Positions 14,042-22,519 of a stretch of DNA of 64,000 nucleotides are shown here, piece after piece. Made by a program: the position numbers and the translations under genes. Under the pieces are notes generated by a model. It saw only the letters and a list, made by a program, of their open reading frames with translations. It was not told where the DNA came from and did no database searches. Source of the DNA: Hyphomicrobium sp. LHD-15 (GTDB lineage: Bacteria; Pseudomonadota; Alphaproteobacteria; Rhizobiales; Hyphomicrobiaceae); NCBI RefSeq assembly GCF_031157355.1, contig NZ_JAVIFT010000005.1, positions 214,818-278,817 of the forward strand. The letters are read 5' to 3'. Position 1 is the first letter of the stretch, and every line of letters starts with the position of its first letter.

Positions 14042-14061
14042 CGTGGTGATTAACGACCACG
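14042..14061. promoter_or_regulatory. Operator candidate between divergent regulators
   Basis: CGTGGT and ACCACG form a perfect inverted repeat with an 8-base spacer in the roughly 120-base gap between two divergent DNA-binding protein genes. The spacing fits a dimeric MerR or RHH protein. No -10/-35 boxes can be assigned with confidence. Confidence 0.45.
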
Positions 14062-14114
14062 CAATCGCATCGTTGCGTGTTGCTGTGGAAACAGACTCGT
14101 GACATCGAAAAGGG

Positions 14115-14744
14115 ATGAAGAATGCCAAGAGCCGTTTTCAGAAGCCGCGAGAGTCCATCGCATTTCGACCGCCGCAGGAGCTCCGAGAAAAGCTCGAGGG
14201 GGCTGCGGAAGCGGCTGGTCACTCACTTTCCTTCGAAATCACAACGCGTCTTCAACAGGCCTACTCTGAGCGTGATTGGGCTCGAGCGGAGTTGGGTGAG
14301 GCCTTCGGAGATTTTGAAACAATGGCCGTCGTCTTCACGATCGCGAGGGCCGCAATCGCCGTCACAAATCGCAGGCGAGCGCATTGGCTGGGGGATCGCG
14401 ACGCGTGGGACGAGGCGCGAGATGCGATTGAACGCATTTTATACCGCTTCGCTCCCTCAGGCCCGGGACAATGGTCTCCGACAGATTCTCGTAGACAGGA
14501 GTGGGAAACCTACAAGGCGTCTGATCAATTCAAGGCAGCCGGTAAAGTCACCGCCAACGAGCTACTCTCGCTCATCGAAATTGGCGGACAAGATTGGTGG
14601 CCCTTTGGCACGCCGGGACCGAGTAATCTTACGAAGGAATTGCAGCGCGATATCATCGAGCGCGACGAACTATTACACGTCCTGCAAAAACTCCTTGACG
14701 ATCGCGAAGGACTATCGCTGCCGAGCGACAAGAAAAAGAAGTGA
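14115..14744 (+). CDS. Ribbon-helix-helix regulator-like protein (209 aa)
   Basis: Residues 12-50 (ESIAFRPPQELREKLEGAA, then GHSLSFEITTRL) have the strand-helix-helix pattern of Arc/MetJ-type repressors. The remaining 150 residues are helical and contain several Trp, with no known domain. AAAAGGG lies directly against the ATG, so the start may be slightly different. It is divergent from the HTH_17 gene and upstream of the excisionase-like and integrase genes, fitting a lysogeny or maintenance regulator. Confidence 0.6.
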   Translation: MKNAKSRFQKPRESIAFRPPQELREKLEGAAEAAGHSLSFEITTRLQQAYSERDWARAELGEAFGDFETMAVVFTIARAAIAVTNRRRAHWLGDRDAWDEARDAIERILYRFAPSGPGQWSPTDSRRQEWETYKASDQFKAAGKVTANELLSLIEIGGQDWWPFGTPGPSNLTKELQRDIIERDELLHVLQKLLDDREGLSLPSDKKKK

Positions 14745-14768
14745 GGCCGAACACGAACTTGGCGGAGC

Positions 14769-15047
14769 ATGCTTGTGATGCCTCGCGCGCGGTCCCGTCA
14801 TGAGATCCTGCCGGCGAGCCTCCCACCGCGCGGGCTTTCGCGTGAGGAGGCCGCGGCTTACATCGGGATAGGCGCCACCAAGTTCGATGAAATGGTCGTC
14901 GACGGCCGCATGCCGAACCCCAAGCGTATCGACGGCCGCAAGGTCTGGGACCGGCTGCGGCTTGACTCCGCCTTCGCCGCGTTGCCCTCTGAAGGCGGCG
15001 AGGAACCGGCGGACACGGATGATCGGTGGAGCCGCGTCGCCGTATGA
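14769..15047 (+). CDS. Excisionase-like HTH protein (92 aa)
   Basis: Residues about 22-65 (LSREEAAAYIGIGATKFDEMV, then RMPNPKRIDGRKVWDRLRL) match the HTH_17/AlpA-type fold common in small proteins just upstream of rhizobial integrase genes. The stop overlaps the integrase start by ATGA, so the two are probably translated together. Likely role: bending att DNA as a recombination directionality factor, or activating the integrase. An ATG at 14778 is an alternative start. Confidence 0.75.
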   Translation: MLVMPRARSRHEILPASLPPRGLSREEAAAYIGIGATKFDEMVVDGRMPNPKRIDGRKVWDRLRLDSAFAALPSEGGEEPADTDDRWSRVAV

Positions 15048-16189
15048 GGGGCGCAGCGGACATGATCACCGTCAAGATTCCCTATGTTCATGAGGACGTT
15101 GACCGGCACGGCAACGTGCGGATCTACTTCTGGCGCAAGGGCGAGCGCAAGGTCAGAATCCGCGAGACACCCGGAACCGAGGCGTTCGAAAAACGCTATC
15201 GTGAACTCCTGGCCGCCAACACAGCCCCAAGCCCGCTAACGGAAGAAGCGCCAGGGTCGAAGCCGATAGCGGGGACCTGGCGCTGGCTTTGCGTCTGCTA
15301 TTTCAAATCGATGACGTTTTTGACGCTCGACCCTGAAACCCAGGCTACGCGGCGCGGCGTGCTGGAGCGCACGTTCCAGGAACTGATCCACCCCGAATCG
15401 TCAGACAGATTCGCGAACCTGCCGGTGCGGTTGATGAGCGCCAAGCACGTCGAAGTCCTGCGTGACCGGAAGCTGAAAACGCCGAACGCAGCCAACGATC
15501 GCGTGAAGGTCGCTCGCTACGTCTTCAACTGGGCAATGGAGCAAAAGCCACCGCTCTCGATTGGGAACCCGGCTCAGGGCGTGCGCCTGATCAAGGTTGC
15601 ATCTTCAGGCTGGCACACCTGGACCACGGAGGAGGTTGCGAAATACGAGCAGCGGCATCCCGTCGGAACCAAGGCTAGGCTGGCGCTCGCCCTGTTCATG
15701 TTCACAGGGGCGCGCCGGTCCGACGCCGTACGGCTCGGCCGTCAGCACGCAAGCAGTGGGTGGTTCAAATTCCGCCAGTTCAAGAACCGCAATCGGCACC
15801 CGGTCGATATCGAGATCCCGATTCTGCCGGAACTTCAGCGCATCATCGCCGCGAGCCCCACCGGCGACCTGACCTACCTTGTCACAGACTACGGGAAACC
15901 GTTTTCCACAGCCGGATTCGGCAACAAGATGCGCCAGTGGTGTGACGAGGCAGGCCTGCCTCAGTGCTCAGCCCACGGGCTCAGAAAGGCAGGCGCTACG
16001 CTGGCCGCAGAGAATGGGGCGACCGAGCTGCAGTTGATGGCCATTTTCGGCTGGAAAACCATGCAGGAGGCCGAGCGTTACACGCGCGCCGCGCGCCGCA
16101 AGAAAATGGCCGGCGACGCCATGGGATTGCTGCAGGGGCCGAGGTCGAAGAACGAGAATAAATCTAGAACAAAAGTTTCCCACCGCTAG
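15044..16189 (+). CDS. Tyrosine recombinase (integrase)
   Basis: The length is 381 residues from the ATG that overlaps the previous stop (ATGA); starts at 15026 (GTG) and 15062 (ATG, AGGGG upstream) are also possible. The N-terminal part carries a SAM-like core-binding domain. The catalytic domain shows Arg in FTGARRSDAVRL, His-x-x-Arg in SAHGLRKAG, and the nucleophile in AERYTRAA. The usual second His is Trp (FGWKTM), as is tolerated in the family. It lies next to tRNA-Glu and is the likely agent of integration there. Confidence 0.9.
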   Translation: MRGAADMITVKIPYVHEDVDRHGNVRIYFWRKGERKVRIRETPGTEAFEKRYRELLAANTAPSPLTEEAPGSKPIAGTWRWLCVCYFKSMTFLTLDPETQATRRGVLERTFQELIHPESSDRFANLPVRLMSAKHVEVLRDRKLKTPNAANDRVKVARYVFNWAMEQKPPLSIGNPAQGVRLIKVASSGWHTWTTEEVAKYEQRHPVGTKARLALALFMFTGARRSDAVRLGRQHASSGWFKFRQFKNRNRHPVDIEIPILPELQRIIAASPTGDLTYLVTDYGKPFSTAGFGNKMRQWCDEAGLPQCSAHGLRKAGATLAAENGATELQLMAIFGWKTMQEAERYTRAARRKKMAGDAMGLLQGPRSKNENKSRTKVSHR

Positions 16190-16210
16190 CGGGGGTAGGT
16201 TTCCCACCGC
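16175..16210 (+). repeat. Direct repeats near the attachment site
   Basis: GTTTCCCACCGC occurs at 16175-16186 and 16199-16210, 24 bases apart, between the integrase stop and tRNA-Glu. Position and spacing of about two helical turns suggest arm-type integrase or excisionase binding sites, but this is inference. Confidence 0.45.
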
Positions 16211-16247
16211 ACCTAAGTTGCTGATATTGCATGGGAAAAAAGGCGGG

Positions 16248-16322
16248 TGGCGGTCCCTACGGGAGTCGAACCCGTCTTTCAAGATTGAAAATCTCGCGTC
16301 CTAACCGATAGACGAAGGGACC
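16248..16322 (-). tRNA. tRNA-Glu (anticodon UUC)
   Basis: Complete tRNA: acceptor GGTCCCT/AGGGACC, discriminator G, encoded CCA, D arm GTCT/GGAC, anticodon stem CGAGA/TCTTG around TTTTCAA, and T arm ACGGG/CCCGT. Its 3' end faces the integrase gene and is the probable attachment site of the element. The tRNA itself is intact, as expected when the element restores the 3' end. Confidence 0.95.
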
Positions 16323-16453
16323 AGCCGAGCGGCGGCAGGGCCGCGGCGCGTCGGAAGCCGGTGTATAGGGACGTTTGCCGCCAGACGCAAGCGCGAGCCC
16401 TCGGAGGCCTCCCGAGCGCGCCATTTTCGCGCACTCCCCCTGAAAAGTCAGGG

Positions 16454-18310
16454 CTATTGCTTCCGCGGATCGGCCGCATCCTCGATCTGAAGCTCGATCC
16501 GGTTCCGCCCGCCCCAGGTGTCGCGCTTGAGTTGCCCCACCACGTGCAGGGGAAGCCCACCCGAGGCTTCCATCAGCAGGTCGCCAAGCGGCTGCCCGGC
16601 CGCGCGAAACGCCACCGCATCGAGCCGCGACCCGTCCCCCGCCTCCAGCACGCAGCGGATGTGAGCGGTCCCCACGGGCTTGGCAAACTTCACCCGGTGG
16701 GCCGGAAACGCAAAGCGCGGCTGCGGATTGCCCTGGCCAAAGGGCCCAGCGCGTCCCAACAGATCCACGAGCGCGTCCGACGCGGCCGAAGGCGTCAGCG
16801 CCCCGTCGACAGCAAGCGTAGCCCTCTCGGCGAGACGCGCCGCCGCCCCCTTGAGTTCGGTAGCGAAAAACTTCGCGAGGTCGTCGTGTCTGTCCTGAGC
16901 GACCGTCAGGCCCGCCGCCATCGCGTGCCCGCCGCCCTTGACGAGAAGCCCCGCCGCGACCGCGTGGCGAACCGCCGTACCGATGTCGATACCCGCAACC
17001 GAGCGCAGCGAGCCTGTGCCCGTTACCACGCCGCTCCCGCCATTCTTTTCCCACGCGATGACGCACGACGGCCGCTTGAAACGCTCGGTGATCCGGCTCG
17101 CGATCAGACCGACGACGCCCTTGTGCCATTCGGGCGATCCAACCATCACGACGCTCAGGTCCGGCGTTTCGTCGAGCAGCCGGTCGGCCATGGACGTGGC
17201 CTCTTCGAGCGCCGCCTGCTCGATCTCCTTGCGCTCCTTGTTCAGCCGATCGAGGATCGCCGCGATCTTGACCGCCTCGCCTTCGCTATCCGTCGAAAGC
17301 AGCTTCGCGCCGAGCCCCGCATCGCCGATGCGCCCGCCCGCATTGATGCGCGGGCCGAGAATGAAACCCAGATGATAGGCAGTTGGCGCCTCGCTGAGCC
17401 CCGCCGCATCCTGCAGTGCGCGTAGCCCGACGTTCTCGCGGCTGCGCATGACCGCGAGCCCCTTGGTGACATAGGCTCGGTTTAGCCCCTTGAGCGGCAC
17501 CACGTCGGCGACCGTTGCAAGCGCCACGAGATCGAGATCGCCGATCAGCTGCGGCTCCCGCAAATCGCCGTAGAAGTCGCGCCGCCGAAGCTCGCGCACC
17601 GTTGCCACCAGCACCAGGAACACCACGCCCGCCGCGCAGAGATGGCCCTGTCCCGAGATGTCGTCGAGCCGGTTCGGGTTGACCAGCGCATGCACCGCCG
17701 GCAGCACCTCGTCGGCCTGATGGTGATCGATGACGACCACATCGACGCCGCGCTTTCCCGCTTCCGCGAGCACGTCGACGCTGGTGGTGCCGCAGTCGAC
17801 CGTGACGATCAGCTTCGCGCCTTCGCCGATGAGCTGCTGGATTGCTGCCGCGTTCGGGCCGTAGCCCTCGGTCAGGCGATCGGGAATGTAGATCCGGCTC
17901 GGCACGTCGTGATGGGCGAGAAAGCGCGCAACTAGCGCCGACGAGCAGGCGCCGTCCACGTCGTAGTCGCCGAAGATCGCGACCGGCTCGCGCTTGACGA
18001 TCGCGTCCGCGAGCCTGCGCGCCGCCTTGTCCATGTCCGTGAGCGACGACGGATCCGGCATTAGCACCTTGATGGTCGGATCGAGAAACACCGGCACGTC
18101 GTCGAGCCCGACGCCGCGTGCGGCCAGCACCCGCCCGAGCAGCTCCGGCAGCCCATGCTGCTGGCTGATCGCAATCGCGTCCTTCACCCGGGAAGGATCG
18201 ATCGTCTCGACCCATCGATAGCGGCGGGCCGATTGCACGACGCCGAGAAACGCCGCTTCGGCGGGCGCCGCGTCCTTGAGATCGAGACGCGCCTTGCGAA
18301 CTGCCGTCAT
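16454..18310 (-). CDS. recJ: Single-stranded-DNA exonuclease RecJ
   Basis: The length is 618 residues, within the family range. The DHH core is clear: FGDYDVDGACSSALVARFL, IVTVDCGTTS, VVVIDHHQADE, then the DHHA1 part with GSGVVTGTGSLR and GGGHAMAAGL. RecJ degrades single-stranded DNA 5' to 3' in the RecF recombination and mismatch repair pathways. The start MTAVRKARLDLKD is taken as the first Met with sensible composition. It lies downstream of glpX on the same strand in an order seen in related genomes, separated by a short opposite-strand gene. Confidence 0.95.
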   Translation of the reverse strand: MTAVRKARLDLKDAAPAEAAFLGVVQSARRYRWVETIDPSRVKDAIAISQQHGLPELLGRVLAARGVGLDDVPVFLDPTIKVLMPDPSSLTDMDKAARRLADAIVKREPVAIFGDYDVDGACSSALVARFLAHHDVPSRIYIPDRLTEGYGPNAAAIQQLIGEGAKLIVTVDCGTTSVDVLAEAGKRGVDVVVIDHHQADEVLPAVHALVNPNRLDDISGQGHLCAAGVVFLVLVATVRELRRRDFYGDLREPQLIGDLDLVALATVADVVPLKGLNRAYVTKGLAVMRSRENVGLRALQDAAGLSEAPTAYHLGFILGPRINAGGRIGDAGLGAKLLSTDSEGEAVKIAAILDRLNKERKEIEQAALEEATSMADRLLDETPDLSVVMVGSPEWHKGVVGLIASRITERFKRPSCVIAWEKNGGSGVVTGTGSLRSVAGIDIGTAVRHAVAAGLLVKGGGHAMAAGLTVAQDRHDDLAKFFATELKGAAARLAERATLAVDGALTPSAASDALVDLLGRAGPFGQGNPQPRFAFPAHRVKFAKPVGTAHIRCVLEAGDGSRLDAVAFRAAGQPLGDLLMEASGGLPLHVVGQLKRDTWGGRNRIELQIEDAADPRKQ

Positions 18311-18472
18311 GTCCCGGATACCCCCGCACCGATTCGCACCAAAGACGCAGAATCCCAGGAGATTGGGCGCGGAGCGACCCCTCCGACCCCGTCATCCACA
18401 GGTCAAGCTTGTCCGGATGCGCCGCCTGTGGCAGAGGTGCAGGAGTGTCACAGATAAGGCCCAAGGGGACCC

Positions 18473-18601
18473 ATGGACTCCAAGAACATCATCATCGCCC
18501 TGCTGCTGATCGGCGTCGCCGTGCTCGGCTATCTTTATTACGAGAGCCAGCAGACCACGGTAAAGATCGACGTCCCCGGCTTCAAGCTCGAAGCCAAGTA
18601 A
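18473..18601 (+). CDS. Single-span membrane mini-protein (42 aa)
   Basis: MDSKNIIIALLLIGVAVLGYLY forms one transmembrane segment, followed by a short polar tail (YESQQTTVKIDVPGFKLEAK). AAGGGG lies four bases before the ATG. The tail ends in a KIDVPGFKLE motif that reads like a small beta hairpin. It sits alone on the plus strand between recJ and glpX. The pattern of a short hydrophobic helix plus conserved-looking tail is typical of real small membrane proteins. Function unknown. Confidence 0.65.
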   Translation: MDSKNIIIALLLIGVAVLGYLYYESQQTTVKIDVPGFKLEAK

Positions 18602-18641
18602 CGGCGCTCTTCCCGCAGCCGGATAAAAATCCTGGATGTGA

Positions 18642-19643
18642 TCAGTCGCGGGTCTGGGCGAGCAGATGCTTGCCCACGTCGCGGAAGCGGCTCTTGATCC
18701 GGCGCACGGTGCCGGTCTTGGAGCGCATGATGAGCGTTTCGGTTTCCGCCGTCTGGCCACGGAACTTCACGCCCTCAAGCAGCGATCCGCTGGTCACGCC
18801 TGTTGCGGCGAAGATCACGTCCGAGGACGCCATGTCCTCGAGCTTGAGCTTCTTTCTGATGTCGGTGATGCCCATCTTGCGCGCGCGGTCGCGCTCGTCG
18901 TCGTTGGAGGGCATCAGCCGGCCCTGGATCTGCCCACCGATGCAACGCAGCGCAGCAGCGGCCAGCACGCCCTCGGGCGCACCACCCGAACCCATGTAGA
19001 TGTCGATGCCGGTTTCCTCGGGATCGGTGGTCCAGATGACGCCCGCGATATCGCCGTCGGGAATGAGCTGGACGGCCGCTCCGGCTTCGCGCACCGAGCG
19101 GATCAGCTCGGCATGGCGCGGGCGATCGAGAATGCAGGCGGTGATGCCGCTGATCGGCACGCCCTTGGCTTTGGCCAGCGCCTCCAGGTTCTGCGCGACC
19201 GGCGCGTCGAGATCGACGACGCCTTCGGGATAGCCCGGGCCGATCGCGATCTTGTTCATATACATGTCCGGCGCGTGCAGCAGGCCACCCCGCTCCGAGA
19301 TCGCGAGAACCGCCAGCGCATTCGGCATCAGCTTGGCGCAGATCGTAGTGCCTTCGAGCGGATCGACGGCGATGTCGACCTCGGGTCCGGTGCCGTTGCC
19401 GACGACTTCGCCGATGTAGAGCATCGGCGCTTCGTCCATCTCGCCTTCACCGATCACGACCGTGCCGCGCAACGAGACGCGCCCGAGTTCGTGGCGCATC
19501 GCATCGACCGCAGCCTTGTCGGCGGCCTTCTCGTTGCCGCGTCCGCTGAGCCGCGCCGCCGCGAGTGCCGCAGCTTCCGTCACTCGCGCCACCTCGAGCA
19601 CGAGCATGCGGTCCAAACCGACCTCGCCGTTATCCTTTGCCAT
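18642..19643 (-). CDS. glpX: Class II fructose-1,6-bisphosphatase
   Basis: The 333-residue protein starts at 19643 (MAKDNGEVGLDRM) with AGAGGA upstream. Family motifs are plain: GTVVIGEGEMDEAPMLYIGE, VDIAVDPLEGTT (metal and substrate site), and DIYMGSGGAPEGVLAAAAL. It removes the 1-phosphate from fructose-1,6-bisphosphate in gluconeogenesis; in autotrophs and methylotrophs it also serves sugar-phosphate cycles. It follows the homoserine dehydrogenase gene by about 40 bases and is probably co-transcribed with it. Confidence 0.95.
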   Translation of the reverse strand: MAKDNGEVGLDRMLVLEVARVTEAAALAAARLSGRGNEKAADKAAVDAMRHELGRVSLRGTVVIGEGEMDEAPMLYIGEVVGNGTGPEVDIAVDPLEGTTICAKLMPNALAVLAISERGGLLHAPDMYMNKIAIGPGYPEGVVDLDAPVAQNLEALAKAKGVPISGITACILDRPRHAELIRSVREAGAAVQLIPDGDIAGVIWTTDPEETGIDIYMGSGGAPEGVLAAAALRCIGGQIQGRLMPSNDDERDRARKMGITDIRKKLKLEDMASSDVIFAATGVTSGSLLEGVKFRGQTAETETLIMRSKTGTVRRIKSRFRDVGKHLLAQTRD

Positions 19644-19684
19644 GCCGTCCTCTTGGCCCAATTTCGTCCTCGCCCCGAGTCTCT

Positions 19685-21019
19685 TTAGAGATCCTCGATC
19701 CGGATCATCTGCGGTCGCTCCGTGACCTTACCGTCGCTCTCGATAGCACGGAGTGCCTTGCGCATCGCAAGCTCGGTGGTGTCATGGGTAATCAGTATAA
19801 CATTGGCCGCCGGCTCCGCCGCACCGGGCGGCGGTTCCCAAGCCTGGCCAGGATGCACCGCACCCGGCCGCTTCTGAACGATGCTTTCGAGCGATACGTT
19901 CTCGTTGCTCATGCGCGTCATGATCGCGGCCATCGCGCCGGGGCGATCGTAAACCGAAAGACGCACGTAGAAATTTCCAACCCCGCCGTCGATGTTGGCT
20001 TTGTTGACCGGAGCCAGCGACGAGGTCGGCCGGATGAACGGCGGCATCACGAGCCCGCGCGCGATATCGACGATGTCGCTCGCCACCGCCGAAGCCGTCG
20101 GATTGGCGCCCGCCCCCGGGCCCACGAGCAGCAGGTTACCGACGAAATCGCCGTCGATGCCGACGCAGTTGGTCACGCCCGAAACCTCGGCCAGCGCCGA
20201 TTCCTCGGCGACGAGCACCGGCGTCACGCGCGCTTCGATGCCTTTGTCGGTCTGCGTCGCAACGCCGAGCAGCTTGATGCAGTACCCGAGCTCGGTCGCC
20301 GCCTCGATGTCGGCGGTGGTGACGTGCTCGATGCCTTCCACCTGGATCTGGTCGAACGCCAGCGTGGTCCCGAACGCGAGGCACGTCAGCAGCGACAGCT
20401 TGTGCGCCGCATCGAAACCGCCGATGTCGAAGGTCGGATCCGCTTCCGCGTAGCCACGCTCCTGCGCTTCCTTGAGCGCATCAGAGAAGGCCCGCTTCTC
20501 GTCGGTCATCTTCGAGAGAATGAAGTTGCAGGTGCCATTCAGGATGCCATAGACGCGGCGCACCTCGTTGGCGGCCAGCGCCTCGCGCAGCATCTTGATG
20601 ATCGGAATGCCGCCGGCCACCGCAGCTTCGAAGTTGAGCGCGACGCCGTTCTCCTCGGCAAGCCGCGCGAGCGCGACGCCGTGCTTTGCCAACAGGGCCT
20701 TGTTCGCCGTGACGACGTGCTTCTTGGCCTTGAGAGCCGTTTCAACCGCCGTCTTGGCCACACCCTCTTCCCCGCCGATCAGCTCGACGAAGACGGAAAT
20801 CGAAGGATCCTTGGCCAGCGCGACGGGATCGTCGAACCAGCGCACATCGCCAAATCCGGCCCCCCGCGCCTTGTCGCGCGAGCGCGCGGAAACGCCGACA
20901 ACGGTGATCGGACGGCCAAGCATCTTCTCGAGACGCGGCGCGTGGGCGGAAAGCAGTTGAATGAGACCCATGCCGACGGTGCCAAGTCCGGCAACGCCGA
21001 GGGTCAAAGGCTCTGACAT
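19685..21019 (-). CDS. hom: Homoserine dehydrogenase
   Basis: This is a 444-residue monofunctional enzyme. The N-terminal Rossmann motif GVAGLGTVGMG binds NAD(P). The middle has the catalytic region (NGTCNFILSKM, then ADPTFDIGGFDAAHKL). The C-terminal ACT domain (about residues 355-430, FYVRLSVYDRPGAMAAI) implies threonine feedback. It reduces aspartate semialdehyde to homoserine for threonine, methionine and isoleucine synthesis. The aminotransferase gene lies 35 bases upstream and glpX about 40 bases downstream, all on the same strand. Confidence 0.95.
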   Translation of the reverse strand: MSEPLTLGVAGLGTVGMGLIQLLSAHAPRLEKMLGRPITVVGVSARSRDKARGAGFGDVRWFDDPVALAKDPSISVFVELIGGEEGVAKTAVETALKAKKHVVTANKALLAKHGVALARLAEENGVALNFEAAVAGGIPIIKMLREALAANEVRRVYGILNGTCNFILSKMTDEKRAFSDALKEAQERGYAEADPTFDIGGFDAAHKLSLLTCLAFGTTLAFDQIQVEGIEHVTTADIEAATELGYCIKLLGVATQTDKGIEARVTPVLVAEESALAEVSGVTNCVGIDGDFVGNLLLVGPGAGANPTASAVASDIVDIARGLVMPPFIRPTSSLAPVNKANIDGGVGNFYVRLSVYDRPGAMAAIMTRMSNENVSLESIVQKRPGAVHPGQAWEPPPGAAEPAANVILITHDTTELAMRKALRAIESDGKVTERPQMIRIEDL

Positions 21020-21054
21020 GGGTTAATTCTTGGGCTGGATCAGATGCTTAAGGG

Positions 21055-22281
21055 CTAGCCGCTTGCTTTTTGCGGAATGGGGATGACGTTATGCATCGTT
21101 TCCGGGCTCTGGGCGAGAAACTTCTTGATCGAGCGCGCCGCCTGCCGGATGCGGTGCTCGTTCTCGACCAGCGCGATACGCACGAAGCCCTCGCCATATT
21201 CGCCGAAGCCGAGCCCCGGAGAAACGGCTACATCCGCTTTCTCAATCAAGAGCTTAGCGAACTCCACCGAACCCAGCGCCCGGAACGGCTCCGGAATCGG
21301 GCACCACGCGAACATGGTGGCCGGCGGCGGCGGCACCGGGAAACCGGCCCGTCCGAAAGCCTCGACCAGACAGTCGCGGCGGCTATTGTAAGTGCGGCGA
21401 ATCTCCTCGACGCAGTCCTGCGATCCGTTGAGGGCCGCTGCGGCCGCAACCTGGATCGGCGTGAACGCACCGTAGTCGAGATACGATTTGACGCGCGCGA
21501 GTGCACCGATCAGCCGCTCGTTGCCGACCGCGAACCCCATGCGCCAGCCGGGCATGTTGTAAGTCTTGGACAACGACGTGAACTCGACCGTGATGTCGAT
21601 GGCGCCCGGCACTTCGAGCACCGAGGGCGGCGGATTATCGTCGAAGTAGATTTCCGAATACGCGAGATCCGACAGGATGATGAGATCGAGCTTCTTCGCG
21701 AGCGCGACGGCTTCTTTGTAGAAGTCGAGAGAGGCCGTCATCGCCGTCGGGTTCGACGGATACGACAGCACCACCGCGAGCGGCTTCGGAATGGAATGAC
21801 GCACGGCGTGCTCGACCGCGCGCAGGAAATCCTCGCCGTTGCCCGCCTTCACGTGACGCATCGAGGCGCCCGAGATCAGGAATCCGAATTCATGAATCGG
21901 ATAGGTCGGGTTCGGAACGATGATCACGTCGCCGGGCGCGGTGATCGCCTGCGCCATGTTGGCGAAGCCTTCCTTCGAGCCGAGCGTCGCCACCACTTGC
22001 GTTTCGGGGTTGAGCTTCACGCCGAACCGGCGCTCGTAATAGGCGGCCTGCGCGCGGCGCAACCCAGGGATGCCTTTGGAGGCCGAATAGCGATGGGTGC
22101 GCGGCTTGGCCACCGTTTCGACAAGCTTGTCGATGATGTGCTGCGGCGTCGGCAGATCGGGGTTACCCATGCCGAGATCGATGATGTCCGCGCCCCGCGC
22201 TCGCGCACCGGCCTTGAGGCGGTTCACTTCGGCAAAAACATAGGGCGGCAAGCGCTTGATGCGGTGAAAATGGTCAATCAC
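21055..22281 (-). CDS. PLP-dependent aminotransferase (AlaC / LL-DAP aminotransferase-like)
   Basis: The 408-residue fold-type I aminotransferase opens with MIDHFHRIKRLPPYVFAEV and has IIDLGMGNPDLPTP (substrate loop), SYPSNPT and SLSKTYNMPGW with the PLP-binding lysine. This subgroup sits directly upstream of hom in many alphaproteobacteria and is annotated variously as alanine transaminase or LL-diaminopimelate aminotransferase. Sequence alone does not decide the amino donor. Co-location with hom suggests a role in aspartate-family or alanine metabolism. Confidence 0.85.
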   Translation of the reverse strand: MIDHFHRIKRLPPYVFAEVNRLKAGARARGADIIDLGMGNPDLPTPQHIIDKLVETVAKPRTHRYSASKGIPGLRRAQAAYYERRFGVKLNPETQVVATLGSKEGFANMAQAITAPGDVIIVPNPTYPIHEFGFLISGASMRHVKAGNGEDFLRAVEHAVRHSIPKPLAVVLSYPSNPTAMTASLDFYKEAVALAKKLDLIILSDLAYSEIYFDDNPPPSVLEVPGAIDITVEFTSLSKTYNMPGWRMGFAVGNERLIGALARVKSYLDYGAFTPIQVAAAAALNGSQDCVEEIRRTYNSRRDCLVEAFGRAGFPVPPPPATMFAWCPIPEPFRALGSVEFAKLLIEKADVAVSPGLGFGEYGEGFVRIALVENEHRIRQAARSIKKFLAQSPETMHNVIPIPQKASG

Positions 22282-22519
22282 GGGCGTCTCTTGGCTGTTG
22301 CGACCCTACGTCGTGAGGCTGCCTCTTGCGCGAGGCCGCCATCCAGGAGTTCACGACGAAACAGGGGTCTATAACTCTAAGTATTTACGCCATCCGAGGC
22401 ACCAACGTCCAGAGGCAGAACCGCCCGACTGGCGTCAACTGTGCACATCTCGCGGCTTATGTAAGTCCCCACTTTCATCCTACTATGCGTTGTCACAAGT
22501 ACCCCCTATCCTGGTGTCC

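Larger units (their letters stand above)
1..16247. mobile_element. Integrated phage-like element at tRNA-Glu (left end outside window)
   Basis: The right edge is set by a tyrosine recombinase gene (15044-16189) ending about 60 bp from the 3' end of tRNA-Glu. Inside are phage-type tail genes, replication-like genes, HTH and RHH regulators, many short overlapping unknown genes, and cargo such as a nuclease, a MutS fragment and two tRNAs. From 16.4 kb onward the genes are ordinary chromosomal housekeeping genes. I found no second copy of the tRNA-Glu 3' end to the left, so the left attachment site lies before base 1 or has diverged. The part left of about 4.4 kb could belong to a different accessory segment or to the host. 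That an element is present is well supported; its full extent is inferred. Confidence 0.7.

Noticed and set aside
1..16247. Left attachment site as a second copy of the tRNA-Glu 3' end
   Set aside because: No repeat of the acceptor/T-arm sequence was found in the first 16 kb, so no left boundary is claimed.
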